Positions 6,531-11,012 of a stretch of DNA of 11,012 nt are shown piece after piece (the stretch's first letter is position 1; every line of letters starts with the position of its first letter). This DNA comes from Bacteroidota bacterium. GTDB taxonomy: Bacteria > Bacteroidota > Bacteroidia > Chitinophagales > Chitinophagaceae. The notes below the pieces were generated by a model. That model searched no databases. It was not told the origin of the DNA and worked only from the letters and a program-made list of their open reading frames with translations. Position numbers and translations under genes: made by a program. The DNA is taken from assembly GCA_023386395.1 (NCBI GenBank), contig JAEWJV010000269.1:1-11012 (forward strand). The letters are read 5' to 3'.

Positions 6531-6604
6531 TAGTTACCGGCTCCTGGTTGCAGGTTTAAACTCTATTATGTCGCCTGTAACCAGCAATTTGTAACAAGTA
6601 ACTA
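6531..6604. repeat. Nested inverted repeat between nosL and nosD
   Basis: CTGGTTGCAGG (6544-6554) pairs with CCTGTAACCAG (6574-6584), giving 11 bp with one G-U wobble around a 19-base loop. An outer pair, TAGTTAC (6531-6537) with GTAACTA (6598-6604), encloses it. Together they fill nearly the whole 89-bp gap. No T-run follows, so it is not a classical terminator. An RNA processing or stability element, or a small repeat family, is possible. Confidence 0.5.
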
Positions 6605-6610
6605 AAATCA

Positions 6611-7855
6611 ATGAAAATCTTTTCATTCATAGCTTTCTTTTTTGCAGGCTGCATTTTTTATGAAGCTCAATTGAATGCAGCAACGTTGGTTGTTGGTAAA
6701 AACAAAACGTTTACCTCAATTAAAACGGCACTGCAGCATTGTAAAAACGGCGATACAATTTTAGTTGAAGCAGGCTTGTATAAAGAACAGGAAATTGTGA
6801 TTGACAAACCTGTTGTATTGAAAGGCATTCAGCAACCTGTTTTAGATGGCGAAAGCAAATACCAGATCATCTTAATTAAAGCACCTAATGTGGTGATTGA
6901 TGGCTTCAGGCTGCAGCATTCGGGGCGGTCTGATGTAAATGATATTGCAGCCATTAAAATTTTTCATGCAGATAATGTAACTGTTTCAAATAATATAATT
7001 GATGATGCTTACTGGGGCGTCTTAACGCAGTACAGCAATAACTGCATTATCACCAATAATCGTTTACAGGCTTATGCCGGAGAATCCAGCAGCGGCAATG
7101 GTATTCATTGCTGGAAATGTGACAACCTGCGCATTACAGATAACACCATCAAAGGCCATCGCGATGGAATTTATTTTGAGTTTGTAACCAATTCAATCGT
7201 TCAAAAAAATATTTCTGAAAACAATCTTCGTTATGGTTTGCATTTTATGTTCTCGCATAATGATGCATATATTTCAAACATCTTTAAACAAAATGGTTCA
7301 GGCGTTGCGGTTATGTATTCACATGGCGTAAAAATGACAGGCAATTCATTCATTAAAAACTGGGGGGATGGCGCTTACGGCTTATTGCTGAAAGAGATTA
7401 CAGACGGCTATATCTATCACAACCGCTTTATAAGTAACACTATCGGCATTCATGCAGAAGGCACAACAAGGATTAAAGTAGAGAAGAATATTTTTAACAG
7501 CAACGGGTGGGCTATGCGTGTGCAGGCAAGCTGCAGCGACAATCATATTCTCTATAATAATTTTCAGAACAACACATTTGATATTGCTACCAATGGCTCG
7601 CTGGTACTAAACACATTCGATCATAATTATTGGGACAAATATGAAGGTTATGATATAAACAAAGACCGCATTGGCGATGTGCCTTACCGGCCTGTAAGTT
7701 TGTTTTCAATGATAGTAGAAAAAAACCCATCGGCAATGGTATTGTTCAGAAGCTTTATGGTAACGCTGTTTGATAAAACAGAAAAAGTACTGCCTGGTAT
7801 TACACCCGAAAACCTGAAAGATAATTTTCCATTAATGAAACCATTAGCCTTATGA
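6611..7855 (+). CDS. nosD: NosD, periplasmic beta-helix copper-site maturation protein
   Basis: The 414-residue protein has a Sec signal peptide (cleavage probably near residue 23, after LNA). A right-handed parallel beta-helix follows, visible as repeated Asn-rich turns such as NVTVSNNII (122-130), NCIITNNRL (144-152) and LRITDNTI (173-180). NosD family hallmarks are LRYGLHFMFSHND (206-218), NYWDKYEGYD (339-348) and GDVPYRPVSLFSMIVE (355-370). NosD works with the NosFY ABC transporter in the maturation of the CuZ site of NosZ, by accepting and passing on copper or sulfur species. Its stop overlaps nosF by 4 bp. Full length and all family blocks are present. Identification is secure; the exact cargo is still debated in the literature. 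Confidence 0.95.
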   Translation: MKIFSFIAFFFAGCIFYEAQLNAATLVVGKNKTFTSIKTALQHCKNGDTILVEAGLYKEQEIVIDKPVVLKGIQQPVLDGESKYQIILIKAPNVVIDGFRLQHSGRSDVNDIAAIKIFHADNVTVSNNIIDDAYWGVLTQYSNNCIITNNRLQAYAGESSSGNGIHCWKCDNLRITDNTIKGHRDGIYFEFVTNSIVQKNISENNLRYGLHFMFSHNDAYISNIFKQNGSGVAVMYSHGVKMTGNSFIKNWGDGAYGLLLKEITDGYIYHNRFISNTIGIHAEGTTRIKVEKNIFNSNGWAMRVQASCSDNHILYNNFQNNTFDIATNGSLVLNTFDHNYWDKYEGYDINKDRIGDVPYRPVSLFSMIVEKNPSAMVLFRSFMVTLFDKTEKVLPGITPENLKDNFPLMKPLAL

Positions 7856-8565
7856 TTATTGCAACCAACCTTACCAAACGTTTTGGCAAGCTGAAAGCAT
7901 TGGACGATGTTTCGGTAAACTTTATGAAAGGTGAATGTATTGCGCTGATGGGGCCAAACGGCAGCGGCAAAACAACTTTGATAAAATCGATATTGGGAAT
8001 GGTGGTGCCCGACAGCGGCTTTATTACATTCAATGATAAAAATATTTTACGCGACTGGCAATACCGCCGGCATATTGGTTATATGCCGCAGATAGGCCGC
8101 TATCCTGAAAACATGACCATCGGGCAGGTGATAGCTATGATAAAAGATATTCGCAGCCCTTACAATACATCTTTTGATGAAGAGCTGATTGAAAGTTTTG
8201 GATTGAATGAAATATTGAAAAAAAGAATGCGCACATTAAGCGGCGGCACAAGGCAAAAAGTAAGCGCCTCACTTGCTTTTTTATTTGATACGGACGTATT
8301 GATTTTAGACGAACCTACTGCCGGCCTGGACCCTGTTGCTGCTGAAATTCTGAAAGAAAAAATTAAAGCACAGATTAAAAAAGGCAGGCTTGTAATCATT
8401 ACTTCACACATATTAAGCGACCTTGATGAACTGGTAACACAAGTAATATATATGCAGGAAGGCAAGCTGCTGTTTCATAAAAATATTAATACACTGCGCA
8501 ATGAAACCGGACAGCAAAAGCTGGCCAGGGCCATTGTAAGCGTAATGCATAATCAACGTTCATGA
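7852..8565 (+). CDS. nosF: NosF, ABC transporter ATPase for NosZ maturation
   Basis: The 237-residue cytoplasmic ATPase has every ABC motif: Walker A GPNGSGKT (34-41), Q-loop Gln80 in GYMPQ, signature LSGGT (129-133), Walker B LILDEP (150-155) with catalytic Glu154, D-loop GLDP (158-161) and the switch His186 in ITSHILSD. The LSGGT form of the signature, in place of LSGGQ, is seen in NosF-type proteins. It powers the NosY permease, which acts with NosD in CuZ maturation. Overlaps of 4 bp with nosD upstream and nosY downstream (both ATGA) indicate one translationally coupled operon and support the subunit assignment. Confidence 0.95.
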   Translation: MIIATNLTKRFGKLKALDDVSVNFMKGECIALMGPNGSGKTTLIKSILGMVVPDSGFITFNDKNILRDWQYRRHIGYMPQIGRYPENMTIGQVIAMIKDIRSPYNTSFDEELIESFGLNEILKKRMRTLSGGTRQKVSASLAFLFDTDVLILDEPTAGLDPVAAEILKEKIKAQIKKGRLVIITSHILSDLDELVTQVIYMQEGKLLFHKNINTLRNETGQQKLARAIVSVMHNQRS

Positions 8566-9329
8566 GAAAGATAATTAAGTATGTAACGGCTGATATTTTA
8601 CGCAATAAAATCGTACTGGCATATACGGTTTTGTTGCTGATTATTTCATTTAGTGTATTTGCACTCCAGGATGATGCTTCCAAAGGCATGCTTAGCCTGT
8701 TAAATATAACGCTGCTTATTGTGCCACTCATGTCTGTTATTTTTTCTGCCATTTACATTTATAATAGCGCAGAATTTATTGAGTTGCTCGTAAGCCAGCC
8801 TTTAAAAAGAAAATCCATCTGGCTGAGTTTGTTTTATGGACTGGCTGCTGCATTAAGTATAGCTTATTTTATTGGCGCCGGCATTCCTATCATTATTTAT
8901 CAGCCTTCGGCTACAGGTTTTATTATGCTGGGCACAGGCATAATATTATCCATAATATTTGTTGCCATCGCATTGCTGGCTGCCGTGCTTACCCGAGATA
9001 AGGCAAAAGGCATTGGTATCACCATTCTATTGTGGCTATATTTTGCATTGATATTCGATGGATTGGTATTGTTTATTCTTTTCCAGTTTGAAGATTACCC
9101 GCTTGACAAATTCATGTTATTTACCAGCGCATTTAACCCGGTTGACCTCTGCCGCATCTTAATTTTATTACGCATGGACGTTTCTGCATTGATGGGCTAT
9201 ACAGGCGCTATATTTAAAGATTTTTTTGGATCGCAGGCGGGCTCGTTTGTTGCAGCTATTGTTTTGTTTTTATGGGAGGTTATACCGGTTTGGTTAAGCA
9301 TGAAAAAATTTCAAAAGAAAGATTTATAA
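8562..9329 (+). CDS. nosY: NosY, ABC transporter permease for NosZ maturation
   Basis: The 255-residue protein has about six membrane helices (residues 16-34, 46-67, 92-113, 119-143, 151-175 and 227-246). It carries the NosY-type cytoplasmic coupling segment EFIELLVSQPLKRKSIWLS (71-89) and the NPVDLCRIL stretch (192-200). It forms the membrane part of the NosFY transporter that interacts with periplasmic NosD. The start ATG overlaps the nosF stop. It closes the coupled nosDFY run; a 71-bp gap then separates it from nirK. Identification follows from sequence character and from its position directly after nosF. Confidence 0.93.
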   Translation: MRKIIKYVTADILRNKIVLAYTVLLLIISFSVFALQDDASKGMLSLLNITLLIVPLMSVIFSAIYIYNSAEFIELLVSQPLKRKSIWLSLFYGLAAALSIAYFIGAGIPIIIYQPSATGFIMLGTGIILSIIFVAIALLAAVLTRDKAKGIGITILLWLYFALIFDGLVLFILFQFEDYPLDKFMLFTSAFNPVDLCRILILLRMDVSALMGYTGAIFKDFFGSQAGSFVAAIVLFLWEVIPVWLSMKKFQKKDL

Positions 9330-9339
9330 AGCATTGCTA

Positions 9340-9347
9340 TAAATTTG
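9340..9347 (+). promoter_or_regulatory. nirK: Possible -7 promoter element for nirK
   Basis: TAAATTTG is an exact match to the Bacteroidota -7 consensus TAnnTTTG, 10 bp after the nosY stop and 53 bp before the nirK ATG. No TTG element is found at the usual 19-bp distance upstream. No TGA-N6-TCA operator lies in the register used by the other promoters here, so control of nirK may differ from that of nosZ. Confidence 0.3.
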
Positions 9348-9400
9348 GAGAAGCTCCTGCCGCATAAATTCAACAATATTACTCATACTTAAATTGAAGA

Positions 9401-10537
9401 ATGATGCAAAAACAGGCTTTTTCAACACAAGGGTTTTTAAATGATTTTAAGCTATTTATAATAGCAGTGTTATTTATTTTTACTGCATGTAAAAATAATA
9501 ACACTTCAGTTATTGATGCGAAGTCCAGCGGAAATGGTGATAATCTTAAACATGTAACTGAAGAACTGGTACCGCCTCCCATGTTGCCAAAGTTTGAGCA
9601 GGTTGATAAAGACGGTCCAAAAGTTATTGATATTACTTTAACTGCCGAAGAAAAGAAAGTTGAAGTAGCGCCGGGTGATTCTGCCTGGGTTTTCACTTTT
9701 AATGGTAGTGTACCGGCACCTATCATTGTTGCACACCAGGATGATTTTATAGACCTCACATTAAAAAACCCTGCTACCAATACCCAACAACACAATATAG
9801 ATTTGCATGCAGCCACCGGTGCTATGGGCGGCGGGGATCTTACACTGGTAAATCCCGGCCAGGAAGCTAAGTTCAGGTTCAGGTGCACAAGAACGGGCGT
9901 GTTTGTATATCACTGTGCGCCGGGCGGAACAATGGTGCCTATTCATGTTACGGCAGGCATGAACGGTGTAATAATGGTTTTGCCAAGGGATGGTTTAAAA
10001 GATGAGAATGGTAATACGGTAACATTCGACCGTGCATACTACATTGTTGAGCAGGATTTTTATTTACCTAAAGACAAAGACGGTAAAATAATAAATATTG
10101 CAACGCCGCAGCAGGCAGTGCAGGCCGCAGGCGAATCCATAAAAACCCTCATGCCCACCAATATTGTTTTCAACGGGCATCAAGGGGCACTGTTAGGTAA
10201 GAATGCACTTACTGCTAATGTAGGAGAAAAAGTTTTGTTCATTACTTCGCAGGCCAACCGCGATACGCGCTTTCATTTAATTGGCGGCCATGCCGATCTT
10301 TACTGGCCAGGCGGGAAATTTAATAACAGGCCTTATACAGATTTTGAAACCTGGGCAGTGCCGGGCGGTTCTGCAGCCGCTGCCTTATACAAATTCAGGG
10401 AACCGGGAACTTATGTGTTTTTAAACCACAACCTGATAGAAGCTTTTGATTATGGTGCAATAGCCCAGATAAAAGTAGCCGGGCAATGGGATAGTTCTTA
10501 TATGAAACAATTAGAAAAACCGTCGCCCATAAAATAG
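9401..10537 (+). CDS. nirK: Copper-containing nitrite reductase, predicted lipoprotein
   Basis: NirK reduces nitrite to NO. The 378-residue protein has an N-terminal lipoprotein signal (lipobox FTAC, lipidated Cys30), a flexible linker (31-55) and two cupredoxin domains. The type 1 copper ligands are H131, C172, H182 and M187; the type 2 ligands are H136, H171 and H343. The catalytic pair is D134 in HNIDLH and H292 in RFHLIGGHAD. The loop YHCAPGGTMVPIH (170-182) is one residue longer than the YHCAPPGMVPWH of classical enzymes and has Ile where Trp precedes the His. The NHNLIEAF motif (342-349) is intact. All residues for catalysis are present, so it should be active. It lies 71 bp downstream of nosY on the same strand and may be partly co-transcribed with the nos genes, although a possible separate promoter is seen. 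Two adjacent ATG codons (9401 and 9404) could both serve as start. Confidence 0.95.
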   Translation: MMQKQAFSTQGFLNDFKLFIIAVLFIFTACKNNNTSVIDAKSSGNGDNLKHVTEELVPPPMLPKFEQVDKDGPKVIDITLTAEEKKVEVAPGDSAWVFTFNGSVPAPIIVAHQDDFIDLTLKNPATNTQQHNIDLHAATGAMGGGDLTLVNPGQEAKFRFRCTRTGVFVYHCAPGGTMVPIHVTAGMNGVIMVLPRDGLKDENGNTVTFDRAYYIVEQDFYLPKDKDGKIINIATPQQAVQAAGESIKTLMPTNIVFNGHQGALLGKNALTANVGEKVLFITSQANRDTRFHLIGGHADLYWPGGKFNNRPYTDFETWAVPGGSAAAALYKFREPGTYVFLNHNLIEAFDYGAIAQIKVAGQWDSSYMKQLEKPSPIK

Positions 10538-10591
10538 GTTACTAATTGTTTGCTGAAATATTTAAATGTATAATAAATTTTAATTGATAAG

Positions 10592-10882
10592 ATGATTTTA
10601 GGAAACATATACCAGCAGGAGGATTTCGAAAAAATAAAATCGAAGCAGGTTTATAAAGATGAGCGCTTTCATGCAGTGCTGATTCAATTGAAAAAAGAAG
10701 AAATACTGAAGCCGCATCATTCAGCAACAGATGCATTCTTAATGGTGGCCGAAGGCGAAATTATTTTCACCTTAAAAGAAAAAGCGCATGCGTTAAGAAA
10801 GGGCGATATGTTTTCTTTTAAAGCATTTGAAACACACGATGTAAAAGCGGTGACAGATGCAATATTATTAATCATAAAATAA
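10592..10882 (+). CDS. Small single-domain cupin protein
   Basis: The 96-residue protein is a single cupin barrel. Motif 1 is seen as KPHHSATDAFLMVAEGEIIF (40-59), with H42 and H43 as likely metal ligands and the G-E pair at its end. Motif 2 is seen as RKGDMFSFKAFETHDVKA (69-86), with H82 as the third likely ligand. There is no signal peptide, so it is probably cytoplasmic. It follows nirK by 54 bp and ends 3 bp before a truncated hemoglobin gene, forming an obvious pair. Cupins of this type occur beside hemoglobin and NO-response genes in Bacteroidota, but no reaction can be named. A sensor or metal-dependent dioxygenase role is possible. An AT-rich stretch with TAAATTTT (10574-10581) may hold its -7 box. 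Confidence 0.75.
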   Translation: MILGNIYQQEDFEKIKSKQVYKDERFHAVLIQLKKEEILKPHHSATDAFLMVAEGEIIFTLKEKAHALRKGDMFSFKAFETHDVKAVTDAILLIIK

Positions 10883-10885
10883 CCC

Positions 10886-11012
10886 ATGAAACAGGATATT
10901 AAAAGCAGGGCTGATATTGAGCGTATGGTAAATACTTTTTATGATAAGGTAACGCAGGACGATGTGATTGGATTTATCTTTAATGATATAGCAAAAGTGA
11001 ACTGGGAAAAGC
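10886..11012 (+). CDS. Group III truncated hemoglobin, N-terminal part (cut by window end)
   Basis: The first 42 codons read MKQDIKSRADIERMVNTFYD followed by KVTQDD, VIGFIF and KVNWEK before the window ends. The RADIERMVNTFYDKV pattern, with the Phe-Tyr pair placing a Tyr at the B10 distal heme position, and the later KVNWE are typical of group III truncated hemoglobins. These are short 2-on-2 globins of about 130 residues, so roughly two thirds lies beyond the window. Such globins bind oxygen or NO, and several are linked to nitrosative stress defence. Being 3 bp after the cupin gene, it is almost certainly co-transcribed with it, and together they could remove the NO made by NirK. Heme-ligand His F8 is not in view. 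Confidence 0.8.
   Translation, partial: MKQDIKSRADIERMVNTFYDKVTQDDVIGFIFNDIAKVNWEK

Noticed and set aside
9301..9313. TGAAA-AAA-TTTCA inverted repeat upstream of nirK as a Crp/Fnr site
   Set aside because: The core spacing is seven rather than six bases, it lies inside the nosY coding end, and it is 40 bp, not 36.5, from the -7 box. It is probably an A/T-run coincidence.
9379..9888. 169-codon open frame on the - strand over nirK, and a similar 145-codon one over nosZ (4704-5141)
   Set aside because: Both lie antisense to strongly conserved enzymes, have cysteine- and serine-rich translations without family features, and have no promoter signal.
10151..10180. Asn in MPTNIVFNG of NirK where many enzymes have His, first suspected as loss of the catalytic His
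   Set aside because: Counting back from the type 2 ligand in NHNLIEAF shows that the catalytic His is in RFHLIGGHAD (H292), which is intact.
1..11012. CRISPR arrays, insertion sequences, tRNA or rRNA genes, phage or defence genes
   Set aside because: No repeat-spacer pattern, transposase, structural RNA or mobile-element boundary was seen on reading both strands.

Overview
The window looks like part of a chromosome from a member of the Bacteroidota. A Chitinophagaceae-like or related sphingobacterial lineage is possible but cannot be fixed from this sequence alone. The evidence is moderately AT-rich DNA, A-rich leaders without Shine-Dalgarno motifs, promoter -7 boxes resembling the Bacteroidota consensus TAnnTTTG, many lipoproteins, and a clade II (Sec/lipoprotein type) nitrous oxide reductase cluster without nosR. 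The window is a denitrification locus, centred on reduction of N2O to N2 and of nitrite to NO.

Left flank (1-2657): a small FMN-binding split-barrel (pyridoxamine 5'-phosphate oxidase-like) protein on the + strand. Convergent to it is a 12-helix membrane protein with histidines placed rather like a heme-copper oxidase subunit I. After that comes a Crp/Fnr-family regulator, also on the - strand. Divergent from the regulator, on the + strand, lies the nos region (2755-9329). It begins with a monoheme c-type cytochrome lipoprotein and a clade II NosZ lipoprotein, followed by a strong intrinsic terminator. A second block, nosB-like - nosL - (structured spacer) - nosD - nosF - nosY, supplies copper delivery and CuZ maturation functions. 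Right flank (9401-end): a copper nitrite reductase (NirK) made as a lipoprotein, a small cupin, and the start of a group III truncated hemoglobin that runs off the window.

How they work together: NirK makes NO from nitrite, and NosZ, probably fed by the neighbouring cytochrome c, removes N2O. NosL, NosD, NosF, NosY and the NosB-like protein build or feed the copper centres. No recognisable NO reductase is present, so the middle step is encoded elsewhere or done by something not recognised here. The cupin and truncated hemoglobin fit NO or oxygen handling.

The most interesting new observation is a shared promoter design. Three promoters (split-barrel protein, 12-helix membrane protein, cytochrome c-nosZ) each carry a Crp/Fnr-type palindrome with core TGA-N6-TCA. 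In each, the palindrome centre is exactly 36.5 bp from the end of a one-mismatch TAnnTTTG box. None of the three has a -33 element. This is what a class II activator-dependent mini-regulon of the adjacent Crp/Fnr protein would look like, and it ties the two uncharacterised left-flank genes to N-oxide respiration.
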